Source of the DNA: Demequina sp. NBRC 110053
GTDB taxonomy: Bacteria; Actinomycetota; Actinomycetes; Actinomycetales; Demequinaceae
Assembly (NCBI RefSeq): GCF_002090095.1
Contig: NZ_BBRJ01000002.1
Coordinates: 248,001 to 312,000 of the forward strand
Direction of reading: 5' to 3'
Length of the DNA stretch: 64,000 bases
The notes beneath the pieces were generated by a model. The model was given only the letters and a program-made list of their open reading frames with translations. It did no database searches and was not told the origin of the DNA. Within the stretch, counting starts at the first letter, position 1, and each line of letters opens with the position of its first letter. Shown here piece by piece: positions 31,578 to 41,169 of this stretch. The translations under genes and the position numbers were made by a program.

Positions 31578-34147
31578 GAGCGGACCTCCAGGGTCGAGGG
31601 AGCGATGAGGACGGCGCCGGACTCCCGCTCGGAGGGCGTCGCCGGGCGGCGCTGGCCGCGCTGCTCGACGTAGGCGAGCGACGGGTCGGGCTGGTCGGGA
31701 GCATTGACGAAGCTCGTGAACTGGGCGAGCCGCTCGGGGTCGTTCAGGACGGCCTTCCACTCGTCCTCGTACGAGTCGATGTGGCGGGCCATGTGCGCGT
31801 CGAGGTCGGCGCAGATGCCCAGCGAGTCCTCCATGATGACCTGACGGATCGCCTCGAGCCCACCCTCGTGCTCCTCCTGCCACGGAGCGGTGCGCTCCAG
31901 GCGATCGGCGGTGCGGATGTAGTACATGAGGTAGCGGTCGATCACCTGGAAGACCGTCTCGTCGTCCACGTCCTCGACCAGGAGCTGCGCATGCTTGGGC
32001 GTGAAGCCACCGTTGCCGCCCACGTAGACGTTCCAGCCGTTGTCGGTCGCGATCACGCCTACGTCCTTGCCGCGCGCCTCGGCGCACTCGCGCGCGCAGC
32101 CCGAGACGCCCAGCTTCAGCTTGTGAGGGCTGCGCAGTCCGCGGTACCTGAGCTCGAGCGCGATGGCCATGCCGACCGAGTCCTGGACGCCGTAGCGGCA
32201 CCACGTCGAGCCCACGCAGGACTTCACGGTGCGCAGGCTCTTGCCGTAGGCGTGACCTGACTCCATGCCGGCGTCGACAAGGCGCTTCCAGATGCTCGGC
32301 AGCTGCTCGAGGCGAGCGCCGAACATGTCGATGCGCTGGCCGCCGGTGATCTTCGTGTAGAGCCCGAAGTCCTGGGCGATCTTCCCGATGAGGATCAGGT
32401 GCTCGGGCAGGATCTCGCCGCCGGGCACGCGGGGCACCACCGAGTAGGTGCCGTCCTTCTGCATGTTAGCCATCACGCGGTCGTTGGTGTCCTGGAGGGC
32501 GGCGCGGTCCTGCGCGAGGACGTGCTCGTTGTAGAGGCTCGCGAGGATCGATCCGATCGCCGGCTTGCATAGGTCGCAGCCACGGCCGGCGCCGAACCGC
32601 TCGATGATCTCGGAGAAGGTGCGCAGCTCGGACACCTGGATCGCACTGAACAGCTGGGCACGGCTCATGTCGAAGTGCTCGCACAGCGCGTTCGACACCT
32701 CGATGCCCGACTTCTCGAGCTCGGCGCCCATGATCTTCTTGACGAGCGGCAGGCACGAGCCGCAACTGGTGCCAGCCTTCGTGCATGCCTTGACGCCCGC
32801 GAGGTCGGTGCAGCCCTCGTCGTTCACGGCGCAGCGGATCGCGCCGGCGGAGACGTTGTTGCACGAGCACACGGCGGCCTCGTCTGGCAGCTCGACGCTC
32901 GGGCGCTCGCCGGAGCCCTCAGGCAGCAGCCACGCCGCGGGGTCCGCGCCCAGGTCCGAGCCGACCATGGGCCGCAGCGAGGCGTAGGCGCTCGCGTCGC
33001 CCACGAGGATGCCGCCCAGCAGGGTCCGCGCGTCATCGGTGAGGACCAGCTTCTTGTAGACGCCGGCCACCGGGTCCGCGTAGACCAGCTCGAGCGCGCC
33101 TGGCGTCTGCGCGAAGGCATCCCCGAAGCTCGCGACGTCGACGCCCAGCAGCTTGAGCTTCGCTGAGGTGTCCGCGCCGGGGAACGTCGATGTACCGCCC
33201 AGCAGCCGGTCGACGGCGATCTCCGCCATCGTGTTGCCCGGGGCGATGAGGCCGATGCAGGCGCCCTGGATGCACGCGACCTCGCCGATCGCGGAGATGT
33301 CGGGGTCGTCCGTCAAGCAGGTGTCGTCGACCACGATGCCGCCGCGCTCGCCAATCGTGAGCCCAGCCTCGCGGCCCAGCTCGTCGCGTGGTCGCACGCC
33401 CGTCGCGAAGACGACCACGTCGACCAGCTGCTCGCCGCCGTCGGCGAAGGTCAGGCGGCCGGCGCGACCGTTCCTGTCGGGCTTGATCGCCTGCGTCGCG
33501 GTGTTGCATCGCACGGTGACGCCCAGGTTCTCGATGAGTCGGCTCAGGGCGTGGCCGCCGCCCTCATCGACCTGCAGGTTCATCAGCCGGTCGGCGAACT
33601 GGATCACGGTGCTGGTGGCACCGAGCTCCTGGAGCGCACCCGCGGCCTCGAGGCCCAGCAGGCCGCCGCCGATGACGGCACCGCGCACGACGCGGCCGAG
33701 CGCCTTGGAGCGCTCCTCGACGAAGATGCGCAGCGCGGCGACGTCGTCGATGGTGCGGTAGACGAACACGCCCGGCAGGTCGGCGCCGTCCATGGGCGGG
33801 GCCCAGGCGTACGAGCCGGTCGCCATCACGAGGTGGTCGTACGGGTAGGTCTTGCCGCGCTTGTCGGTGACCGTGCGCGCTTCGCGGTCGATGGTCGCGA
33901 CGCGGGCGTCGCGCTCGAGGCGGACGAGCGGGTCCTGCCACAGGTCGGGCGTGCCGAGCGCGAGGTCGTCGGGGTCCTTGCCGGTGAAGTAGCTCGTGAG
34001 CGCCACGCGGTCATACGGCGCGCGCGGCTCCTCCGCCAGCACGGTGACGTGGTAACGCCCCTCGGTGTCGCGGTCGCGCATCGCCTCGGTGAACCGATGC
34101 GCGACCATGCCGCCACCGACCACCACGATCCTCTGCGTCTCGGTCAT
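31574..34147 (-). CDS. nirB: NADH-dependent nitrite reductase large subunit
   Basis: NirB reduces nitrite to ammonium using NADH, FAD, a [2Fe-2S] site and siroheme. The 857-residue protein has an FAD Rossmann motif (IVVVGGGMVAHRF), an NADH-binding motif (AVIGGGLLGLEAAGALQELG), a BFD-like [2Fe-2S] domain (CSCNNVSAG and CTKAGTSCGSC), and siroheme/4Fe-4S ligands SCVGSTWC (C-x5-C) and GVSGCAREC (C-x3-C). The ATG at 34147 follows GGGAG; the open frame upstream is a shadow of the next gene. Length is normal. Siroheme for it would come from cysG and the chelatase immediately downstream. Confidence 0.97.
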   Translation of the reverse strand: MTETQRIVVVGGGMVAHRFTEAMRDRDTEGRYHVTVLAEEPRAPYDRVALTSYFTGKDPDDLALGTPDLWQDPLVRLERDARVATIDREARTVTDKRGKTYPYDHLVMATGSYAWAPPMDGADLPGVFVYRTIDDVAALRIFVEERSKALGRVVRGAVIGGGLLGLEAAGALQELGATSTVIQFADRLMNLQVDEGGGHALSRLIENLGVTVRCNTATQAIKPDRNGRAGRLTFADGGEQLVDVVVFATGVRPRDELGREAGLTIGERGGIVVDDTCLTDDPDISAIGEVACIQGACIGLIAPGNTMAEIAVDRLLGGTSTFPGADTSAKLKLLGVDVASFGDAFAQTPGALELVYADPVAGVYKKLVLTDDARTLLGGILVGDASAYASLRPMVGSDLGADPAAWLLPEGSGERPSVELPDEAAVCSCNNVSAGAIRCAVNDEGCTDLAGVKACTKAGTSCGSCLPLVKKIMGAELEKSGIEVSNALCEHFDMSRAQLFSAIQVSELRTFSEIIERFGAGRGCDLCKPAIGSILASLYNEHVLAQDRAALQDTNDRVMANMQKDGTYSVVPRVPGGEILPEHLILIGKIAQDFGLYTKITGGQRIDMFGARLEQLPSIWKRLVDAGMESGHAYGKSLRTVKSCVGSTWCRYGVQDSVGMAIALELRYRGLRSPHKLKLGVSGCARECAEARGKDVGVIATDNGWNVYVGGNGGFTPKHAQLLVEDVDDETVFQVIDRYLMYYIRTADRLERTAPWQEEHEGGLEAIRQVIMEDSLGICADLDAHMARHIDSYEDEWKAVLNDPERLAQFTSFVNAPDQPDPSLAYVEQRGQRRPATPSERESGAVLIAPSTLEVRS

Positions 34148-34158
34148 GGCCTCTCCCT

Positions 34159-35667
34159 TCACTTCCCCGCCAGCGCGGGAACCTTGCTGTCCTCGGCCGC
34201 CTCGGGCACGCCGCAGGTACGGATGATGTCGCCCACGAGCGAGCGGCAGTCGCCGCACCCGGTGCTCGCGCGCGTTGCCTTCGCGACCTCGTCGACGCTG
34301 GTGCAGCCGTCGTCGATGGCCGCGATGATGCGGCCCTTGGGCACGGAGTTGCACTGGCACACGGTGTGGTCGTCGGTCATGTCCTCGGCGGAGACCGGTG
34401 CGGGGCGTCCGGCCCCCGCGAGCGGGCGAATGATGAGGTGGGCCGGGTCGCTCGGGACGGGCACCATGCGGGTGTACATGGCCGACAGCTCGCTCGCGCA
34501 CTGCTTGTCGCCCACGACGGTGGCTCCCACGAGCAGCCCGTGGCTCACGACCACCTCGACGAACCTGCCGATCGCGGGGTCCGACATGCGCACGGCGCGC
34601 AGCTCCCGCTCGCCGTGATCGAACTTGCCGGACAGCCCCATGGTGACCACCTCGAGTCCGAGTGCCTTGACCCTGACCACGTTGGTGGGGTCGAGCTCGT
34701 CGTCAGCACCGTCCTCGGCGACCTCCGCTGCCGAGCCGACGGGCGCATCGGCGTTGCTCCAACGAGACACCAGGCGAGATGCCTGATCCCAGCCCTGCGC
34801 GACCAGACCGGAGCCGCCCTCGGGGGGCTGCGCGCAGTCGCCGATGGCGAACACACGGGGATCCGCGGGCGACGCGAGGTCCGCGCCAACGAGGATGCCG
34901 CGCTCGCAGGGCAGGCCCGCCCGGCGCGCGAGCGCCGCCTCGGGGATGGTGCCCGCGCACATCACCAGCATGTCGGTGAGCACCTCGCTGCCGTCGGTGA
35001 GGGTCACGGCCGACAGCACGCCGCGGCGGTCGAGCACGCGAGCGACCGATGTCTCGGTGATGACCTTGACGCCCAGGCGCTCGAGCGAGCCCGCCGCGAT
35101 CTGGGACGCCGCAGATCCCAGCTGGCGCTCCATGAGCCGGTCCGCGTGGTGCACGAGGGTAACCGAGAGCCCGCGCGCAGCGAGTCCGGTTGCGACCTCG
35201 AGCCCCAGCACGCCTGCCCCCAGCACGACGGCACGGCGCGCCTTGGGCAGCGCGGCGACGATTCCCTGAGCGTCGTCGAGGTCCTTGAGAACGCTGGCGC
35301 CGGGCAGCAGGCCGCGATCGGTCGCGACTCCCTGGATGCTCGGGATGCGCGCCTGCGAGCCGGTCGCGAACACCAGCCGGTCGTACGGGTGCACCTCGCC
35401 CGCACCGTCCGTCACGGTCCGCGCGGCCCGGTCCACGTCGATCGCCGGCACTCCGGTGAGCACGCGCACGCGGTCGGACGTGGCTGTCGCCATCGCGAGC
35501 GACTCGGGCGCGGTCTTGCCTGCGACCACGCTCGACAGCAGGACCCGGTTGTACGGCAGGTGGCCCTCCTTGCCGAGAACCGTGACGTGGACCTCGGGGT
35601 CGCGCGCGACGAGGTCGTCGACGAACCTCGATCCGACCATGCCGTTTCCGATGACGACCACATTCAC
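34159..35667 (-). CDS. nasB: FAD-dependent oxidoreductase, electron-transfer subunit of assimilatory nitrate reductase
   Basis: The 502-residue flavoprotein has two dinucleotide-binding motifs (VVVIGNGMVGSRFVDDL and AVVLGAGVLGLEVATGL) and a C-terminal BFD-like [2Fe-2S] domain (VCQCNSVPKG with STGCGDC). This is the architecture of proteins that pass electrons from NADH to the Mo-containing nitrate reductase. It resembles the N-terminal half of NirB next door, so the pair looks like an old duplication. The GTG start overlaps the nasA stop (GTGA), and nirB follows after 11 nt. The name follows Bacillus usage and is less certain than the function. Confidence 0.85.
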   Translation of the reverse strand: MNVVVIGNGMVGSRFVDDLVARDPEVHVTVLGKEGHLPYNRVLLSSVVAGKTAPESLAMATATSDRVRVLTGVPAIDVDRAARTVTDGAGEVHPYDRLVFATGSQARIPSIQGVATDRGLLPGASVLKDLDDAQGIVAALPKARRAVVLGAGVLGLEVATGLAARGLSVTLVHHADRLMERQLGSAASQIAAGSLERLGVKVITETSVARVLDRRGVLSAVTLTDGSEVLTDMLVMCAGTIPEAALARRAGLPCERGILVGADLASPADPRVFAIGDCAQPPEGGSGLVAQGWDQASRLVSRWSNADAPVGSAAEVAEDGADDELDPTNVVRVKALGLEVVTMGLSGKFDHGERELRAVRMSDPAIGRFVEVVVSHGLLVGATVVGDKQCASELSAMYTRMVPVPSDPAHLIIRPLAGAGRPAPVSAEDMTDDHTVCQCNSVPKGRIIAAIDDGCTSVDEVAKATRASTGCGDCRSLVGDIIRTCGVPEAAEDSKVPALAGK

Positions 35668-37904
35668 GAGACGCTCACCCCCAGGGAGACGGTGGGATCG
35701 AAGACTGCTGCGGGCGCGATGGCGACCGCGGTGACCTTGAACTCGGGCATGCCGCTGATGGGGTCGGTGACGTCGTTGGTCAGCCGGTTGGCGCTGCCAG
35801 CGCCCGCCCAGTGGAACGGCATGAAGACGGTGTCCGGGCGGATCGCCTCGGTGATCCTCACCGTGGCGACGGCCTCGCCGCGGGAGGTCGACAGGATCGC
35901 CTCCTCGCCCTCGTCCAGGCCGATGCGCTCGGCCAGGAGCGGGTGCATCTCCACGAACGGCTCAGGCTGCGCGGCGTCGAGCTCGGCGACCCTGCGGGTC
36001 TGTGCGCCCGACTGGTAGTGCTGCAGCACTCGGCCGGTGACGAGGTAGATCGGGGCACCCGCGCGGACGTCGTCCGCGGGCGCGTGGTGGTCCACCGGGA
36101 TCATGCGTGCGCGGCCGTCAGGGGTGTTGAAGCGCTCGAGGAACACGCGCGGGGTGCCAGGGTGCGGAACCCCGTCGGTCGCGGGGCACGGCCACTGGAT
36201 CTCCTCGCCGGCGTCCAGCCGCTCGTAGGTGATCCCCGAGTAGTCGGCTGCACCCCCGGCCGATGCGCGAGCCATCTCGTCGAACACCGTCGCCGGGTCG
36301 TCGGAGAAGCCGCGGTCGACGCCGAGCAGTCGCGCGAGCTCGCCGAGGATCCACAGCTCGGACCGGGCCTCGCCGGGCGGTTCGGCCGCCTTGCGGCGGC
36401 GGATGATGCGGGCCTCGAGGTTGGTCATCGTGCCCTCCTCCTCCGCCCACTGAGTGATCGGGAGGATCACGTCGGCGAGCATCGCCGTCTCGGAGGGCAC
36501 CAGGTCGCTCACCACGAGCAGGTCGAGCCGCCGCAGCGACTCGACGACCGCCTCCGCGTTGGGCGCCGAGACCACCACGTTGGAGCCGTGGACGAACAGC
36601 GCCCGCGGGCCGCCCTCACGGCCGAGCGAGTCGAGCAGCTTCACGGCCGGAACGCCGGGCCCAGGGAGCGAGTCGGGCTCGACGCCCCAGACGCCGGCGA
36701 CATGCGCCCGGGCGGCGGGGTCGGTGATCATCCGGTAGCCGGGCAGCTGGTCTGACTTCTGGCCGTGCTCGCGGCCGCCCTGGCCGTTGCCCTGGCCGGT
36801 GACGGGACCGAACCCAGAGCCCTCGCGGCCGACCAGACCCAGGCACAGCGCCAGGTTGATGGCCGCCGTGACGCACGCGGTGCCCTGGCTCATCTGCTCC
36901 ATGCCTCGCCCCGTGAGGACGTAGGCGCCGCGGCCCCCATGGCGAGGAGAGGCCGCCGCGAGCAGCCGCGCCGTCCGGCGCAGCTCGTCGGCGGCGATGC
37001 CGCACACCGACTCGGCACGCTCGGGCCACCACGCGGCAACGGAGCGGCGGACGTCGTCGAGGCCGGTGGTGCGCTCCTCGAGGTAGTCGAGGTCGGCCAG
37101 GCCCTCGGCCAGCACGATGTGGGTGAGCGCGAGCAGCACCACCATGTCCGTGCCGGGCACCGGCGCGAGGTGCACGCCCTGGTCGCCGCCGGCCAGCTTC
37201 GCGGTGACGGTCTCGCGCGGGTCGACCACCACCAGACCGCCGCGCTCGCGCGCTCCGGCGAGATGCTGCACGAAGGGCGGCATGGTCACGCCCATGTTCG
37301 AGCCCAGGACCAGCACCGCATCGGCGCCGCCGAGGTCAGCCAGGGGGAAGCCGAGCCCGCGATCCATGCCGAACGCCCGGTTCGAGGCGGCCGCGGCCGA
37401 GGACATGCAGAACCGGCCGTTGTAGTCGATGAACGGGGTGCGCAGCACCACGCGCGCGAACTTGCCGAGCGCGTAGGCCTTCTCGTTGGTGAGCCCGCCG
37501 CCGCCGAACACCGCGATCGACTCCCGGCCCGACTCCGCCTGCAGCTCGCGGACGCGGCCAGCGACGAGGCCCAGGGCCTCGTCCCAGGTGGCCTCGCGGA
37601 AGCCGCCATCAGCGGTGCGGATCATCGGGCTCGTCACGCGGTCCTCGGCGCGCAGCACCTCCGCCGAGGTCCAGCCCTTCTGGCACAGCCCTCCCCTGTT
37701 GGTGGGGAAGTCGCGCCCCGAGACCTCAAGCGGCAGGCGCTCGCCAGGGGTGGGGGTCAGCGTCTGCGCGCACTGCAGGGCGCAGTACGGGCAGTGCGTG
37801 GCCACCGCGGCGGGCTGCCCGGCCGTCCCGGAAGGGTTCGAGGGCGCAGCCGCGCCGCCCGGGTGCTGAGTCCCGGGCGACGCGGCGCCGTGCTGTGCGG
37901 GCAC
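35664..37904 (-). CDS. nasA: Assimilatory nitrate reductase catalytic subunit (Mo-bisMGD)
   Basis: This cytoplasmic enzyme reduces nitrate to nitrite with a [4Fe-4S] cluster and the bis-guanine dinucleotide cofactor made by the neighbouring genes. The 746-residue protein shows the cluster ligands CPYCALQC followed by NRGGLCQKG, the molybdopterin motifs AYVLTGRGMEQMSQGT and GSNVVVSAPNAEAV, and the C-terminal molydopterin-binding domain (YLVTGRVLQHYQSGAQTRR). No signal peptide is seen. GTG 37904 begins 2 nt after the narK stop; the N-terminal 35 residues are Ala/Pro/Gly-rich and may be over-extended. The frame upstream is a shadow of narK. Confidence 0.95.
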   Translation of the reverse strand: MPAQHGAASPGTQHPGGAAAPSNPSGTAGQPAAVATHCPYCALQCAQTLTPTPGERLPLEVSGRDFPTNRGGLCQKGWTSAEVLRAEDRVTSPMIRTADGGFREATWDEALGLVAGRVRELQAESGRESIAVFGGGGLTNEKAYALGKFARVVLRTPFIDYNGRFCMSSAAAASNRAFGMDRGLGFPLADLGGADAVLVLGSNMGVTMPPFVQHLAGARERGGLVVVDPRETVTAKLAGGDQGVHLAPVPGTDMVVLLALTHIVLAEGLADLDYLEERTTGLDDVRRSVAAWWPERAESVCGIAADELRRTARLLAAASPRHGGRGAYVLTGRGMEQMSQGTACVTAAINLALCLGLVGREGSGFGPVTGQGNGQGGREHGQKSDQLPGYRMITDPAARAHVAGVWGVEPDSLPGPGVPAVKLLDSLGREGGPRALFVHGSNVVVSAPNAEAVVESLRRLDLLVVSDLVPSETAMLADVILPITQWAEEEGTMTNLEARIIRRRKAAEPPGEARSELWILGELARLLGVDRGFSDDPATVFDEMARASAGGAADYSGITYERLDAGEEIQWPCPATDGVPHPGTPRVFLERFNTPDGRARMIPVDHHAPADDVRAGAPIYLVTGRVLQHYQSGAQTRRVAELDAAQPEPFVEMHPLLAERIGLDEGEEAILSTSRGEAVATVRITEAIRPDTVFMPFHWAGAGSANRLTNDVTDPISGMPEFKVTAVAIAPAAVFDPTVSLGVSVS

Positions 37905-37906
37905 GA

Positions 37907-39307
37907 TCAGACGTTCGCCATCCGGGCGCCCTTGCGCAGGTAGAACACCCACGTCAGGACGGCCATGAGGAGGAACACGCCGATGTAGATCTGGAGGGCG
38001 GGGACGATCGAGCCGTCGAAGGTCTCGCGCGACCACAGGTAGACGAACGGGATCGCGAAGCCGCCGAAGGCCCCGATCGAGGAGATGATGCCCACCGCGC
38101 CGGCCGCCTGGCGCTTGAAGTCCAGGAACGCCTCCTCCGTGCCGTCGCCCTTGGCCTCGCGCAGCCGGTTGAAGATCGACGGGATCATCCGATAGGTGGA
38201 CCCATTGCCGATCCCGGTGAGCGCGAAGAGGGCGATGAAGCTCACGAAGAACAGGCCCAGGTTCTCGCCCTGCACGCCCGTCACCGCCGCCCAGCCCGCG
38301 CCGGCCATCGCCACGAACGCGATCAGCGTGATGATCGAGCCCCCGAACCTGTCCGCGAGCCTGCCGCCATACGGCCGCGACAGCGACCCCACCAGCGCAC
38401 CGAGGAAGCCCCACGTCAGCGCGATGTCGGCGCGGTCGAAGACCACCGTCAGCAGTGTCGGGAAGGCCGCCGAGTAACCGATGAAGGAGCCGAAGGTTCC
38501 GATGTACAGGAACGCCATCATCCAGGTATGGCCGTGCTTGAGGGACCGCGCGGTGGGCTTGGGATCCGCCTTGGCCTCACGCAGGTTGTCCATGAACAGG
38601 AACGCGAGGATGGCCGCAGCGAGCGCGAGCGGCACGTACACCAGACCGGCCATCGCGAGGCCGACGCCGCCGATGCCGACGACGATGGGCACGAGCTTCT
38701 GGGCCACCGCCACGCCGATGTTCCCGCCTGCCGCGTTGAGGCCGAGCGCCCAGCCCTTGGCCTTGTCTGGGTAGAAGAACGAGATGTTCGACATCGAGGA
38801 GGCGAAGTTGCCGCCGCCGAAGCCGGCGGTCGCGGCGATGAGCACGAGCACGGCGAAAGGCGTCTCGGGCCGGCCGACCACCCACGCGAGGCCCAGGGTG
38901 GGCACGAGGAGCAGGAGCGCGGAGATGACGGTCCAGTTGCGGCCTCCGAAGATCGGAACCGCGAACGTGTAGGGGATGCGAAGGAAGGCGCCCACGCCGG
39001 ACGCGACGGCCAGCAGGGTCAGGCCCTGGCTCGCGGTGAGCGCCCAGCCGTTCGCGCCCGCGGCGACCAGAGCGCCGGACTCGTCGAAGGTGCCGTACAT
39101 GCGGACCACGACGATGGACCACAGCAGCCATACGGAGAAGCCGATGTGCTCGGCGACGATGGAGAAGACGAGGTTGCGGAAGGCGATCTTCTTGCCGGTG
39201 GACTCCCAGAACAAGTCGTTCTCCGGGGTCCAGCGCTCGATCCACCGGCCCTTGCCGATGACGCCGGGCTCGACGTCGGTGACGCCGGTCTTGTCCTGCA
39301 CGGTCAT
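37907..39307 (-). CDS. narK: NarK-type nitrate/nitrite transporter (MFS)
   Basis: It is expected to import nitrate for assimilation. The 466-residue protein has about twelve transmembrane helices and both nitrate-signature segments of the NarK family: GFGGGNFASSMSNISFFYP with KGWALGLNAAGGNIGVA in the first half, and ALTGIGNGSTYRMIPSIF in the second. A strong GGGGAGGGG site precedes ATG 39307. It heads narK-nasA-nasB-nirB-nirD; a 494-bp gene-free region lies upstream and should hold the regulated promoter. Confidence 0.96.
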   Translation of the reverse strand: MTVQDKTGVTDVEPGVIGKGRWIERWTPENDLFWESTGKKIAFRNLVFSIVAEHIGFSVWLLWSIVVVRMYGTFDESGALVAAGANGWALTASQGLTLLAVASGVGAFLRIPYTFAVPIFGGRNWTVISALLLLVPTLGLAWVVGRPETPFAVLVLIAATAGFGGGNFASSMSNISFFYPDKAKGWALGLNAAGGNIGVAVAQKLVPIVVGIGGVGLAMAGLVYVPLALAAAILAFLFMDNLREAKADPKPTARSLKHGHTWMMAFLYIGTFGSFIGYSAAFPTLLTVVFDRADIALTWGFLGALVGSLSRPYGGRLADRFGGSIITLIAFVAMAGAGWAAVTGVQGENLGLFFVSFIALFALTGIGNGSTYRMIPSIFNRLREAKGDGTEEAFLDFKRQAAGAVGIISSIGAFGGFAIPFVYLWSRETFDGSIVPALQIYIGVFLLMAVLTWVFYLRKGARMANV

Positions 39308-39801
39308 GAGACCCCTCCCCAGGGTTCATTGGATGGATGAAGTCCGGGCCGCCATCGGCCTGGGAGCCCCGCACAGCTCTCCATCGGACAGCACCCACGC
39401 TAAGGAGGGGATGTTTCGCCCGCCCGCGCTCCATGTGAAGCGTGCGCGAACTCTTCCTCACGCCTCGCCGAGACGTCGGGTGAGAAGTCCTGCGCCGGCG
39501 CAGGTGCGCGTGTGAGAAAGAACGGCATCGTGCGGGGCAGGGCGCGCAAGGCGGGCAGGTCTCACGGAGTGTCGCGAGCCGGTGTGATGTTTTTCGCGCC
39601 TCAGCGGGCACGAACCGCGATCGTGCGCCCCGTCGAGGCGCCGAGCTCGCAGACGAACTGACGCCCCTCGTGCGAGCGCCCGCGTGCGCACGACGGCCGA
39701 CCGCAGTTCGCCTGTGACGTCCGCGCGCACCTCGATGTCGTGCATGCGAGCCGATGCGCGCGCTGGGCCGCGCGGCTGCGGCACGCGGCGGCGGGCGAGG
39801 A
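39308..39801. promoter_or_regulatory. Gene-free region upstream of narK, expected nitrate-responsive promoter
   Basis: I see no credible gene here. A 12-bp palindrome TGCGCCGGCGCA lies at 39491-39502. A GGATGGATGA stretch near 39331-39340, in the narK leader, shares GATGGAT with the palindrome at 31132. I could not find a clean GlnR box (GTnAC-n6-GaAAC). The remainder is the 3' flank of hemL. Confidence 0.45.
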
Positions 39802-41112
39802 TCAGGCGAGCGCGGCCTCCGCGCTCGCCCATGCTCCCACCGCGTCGAGCACGCGCGCGAGATCCTCCTCGCCGTGCGCCTGCGACACGAACCACGCCTC
39901 GTAGGCGCTGGGGGGCAGGTACACGCCGGCGCCGTGCAGCGCGTGGAACAGGCGACCGTAGGCCGCCATGTCCTGCTGTGCGACCGCGTCGAAGGTGACG
40001 GGCGCATCGGCCAGGCCGAGGAAGACCGAGAACAGGGTGCCGGCACGACCCACGGCGTGCGCGATGCCTGCCTCGGTGAGGATGGCCGACACTCCCCCGG
40101 CAAGCGCGTCGGCGCTGTCGCGCACGCGCGCGTAGACGTCCTCGGTGAGCAGCCGCATCGTCGCGAGCCCCGCGGCGGTGGCGACGGGGTTCCCCGACAG
40201 CGTGCCCGCCTGGTAGACCGGGCCCAACGGCGCGAGCTGCTCCATGATCTCGACGCGGCCGCCCAGCGCCGCGACGGGCATGCCGCCGCCGATGACCTTG
40301 CCGAACGTCACGAGGTCGGGCTGCCACGGCTCGACGCCGGCGGCCAGGTCCTCGTCGCGCTCGATGCCCCAGTACCCGGACGGGCCGGCACGGAAGCCGG
40401 TGAGCACCTCGTCGAGGATCATCACCGCGCCCTCGGCGGTGCACAGGTGCGAGATGAGGCGGTTGAAGCCCCGCGGCGGGGCGACCACGCCCATGTTGCA
40501 CGGCGCCGCCTCGGTGATGACCGCGGCGATCGATGGGCCGTGCTCGGCGAAGGCGTCGGTGAGCGCCTCCTCGTCGCCGTAGGGCAGCACGATGGTGTCG
40601 ACGGCGGTGCCCTTGGTGACCCCAGCGCTGTCGGGCACCCCCGCGGTCGCGAGCCCCGAGCCCGCCGCGACCAGCAGCGAGTCCGAGTGCCCGTGGTAGC
40701 AGCCGGCGAACTTCACGATCACGTCCCGCCCGGTCGCGCCGCGCGCGAGGCGGATGGCCGTCATGGTGGCCTCGGTCCCCGTGGAGACCAGGCGGACGCG
40801 CTCGGCCGGCGCGTAGCGGGCGCGGATCTCCTCGGCGAGCTCGACCTCCCGCGTGGTGGTGGCGCCGAACGACAGCCCGTCCGCGGCCGCCTCCTGCACC
40901 GCCTGCACGATCGTCGGGTGCGCGTGACCCAGGATGGCCGGCCCCCACGATCCGACGAGATCGACGTACTCCCTGCCGTCGGTGTCGGTCACCCGCGACC
41001 CCCGTGCGCTCGCGAGCGGGACGGGGTCGCCGCCCACCCCGTTCCACGCGCGGACGGGCGAGTTGACCCCACCAGGCAGGATGGCCGATGCGCGGTCGGT
41101 GAAGGTGGTCAC
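39802..41112 (-). CDS. hemL: Glutamate-1-semialdehyde 2,1-aminomutase
   Basis: HemL makes 5-aminolevulinate from glutamate-1-semialdehyde in the C5 route of tetrapyrrole synthesis. The 436-residue PLP enzyme opens with DRASAILPGGVNSPVRAW, contains ILDEVLTGFR and the PLP-binding lysine in FGKVIGGGMPVAALGG, and has normal length. GTG 41112 is preceded by GAGGAGG. It is the last gene of hemC-hemD-hemB-hemL, 57 nt after hemB. Confidence 0.97.
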   Translation of the reverse strand: MTTFTDRASAILPGGVNSPVRAWNGVGGDPVPLASARGSRVTDTDGREYVDLVGSWGPAILGHAHPTIVQAVQEAAADGLSFGATTTREVELAEEIRARYAPAERVRLVSTGTEATMTAIRLARGATGRDVIVKFAGCYHGHSDSLLVAAGSGLATAGVPDSAGVTKGTAVDTIVLPYGDEEALTDAFAEHGPSIAAVITEAAPCNMGVVAPPRGFNRLISHLCTAEGAVMILDEVLTGFRAGPSGYWGIERDEDLAAGVEPWQPDLVTFGKVIGGGMPVAALGGRVEIMEQLAPLGPVYQAGTLSGNPVATAAGLATMRLLTEDVYARVRDSADALAGGVSAILTEAGIAHAVGRAGTLFSVFLGLADAPVTFDAVAQQDMAAYGRLFHALHGAGVYLPPSAYEAWFVSQAHGEEDLARVLDAVGAWASAEAALA

Positions 41113-41169
41113 GTGCGCCTCCTCGAGGTGGCTCAGGGGCGCGGCGCGCCCTCGTCGTTCGGTGTCGCG

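Noticed and set aside
34148..34501. Longer nirB with an N-terminal extension
   Set aside because: The extension overlaps nasB in another frame and is low complexity. ATG 34147 has a good ribosome-binding site and restores the FAD motif at the N-terminus.
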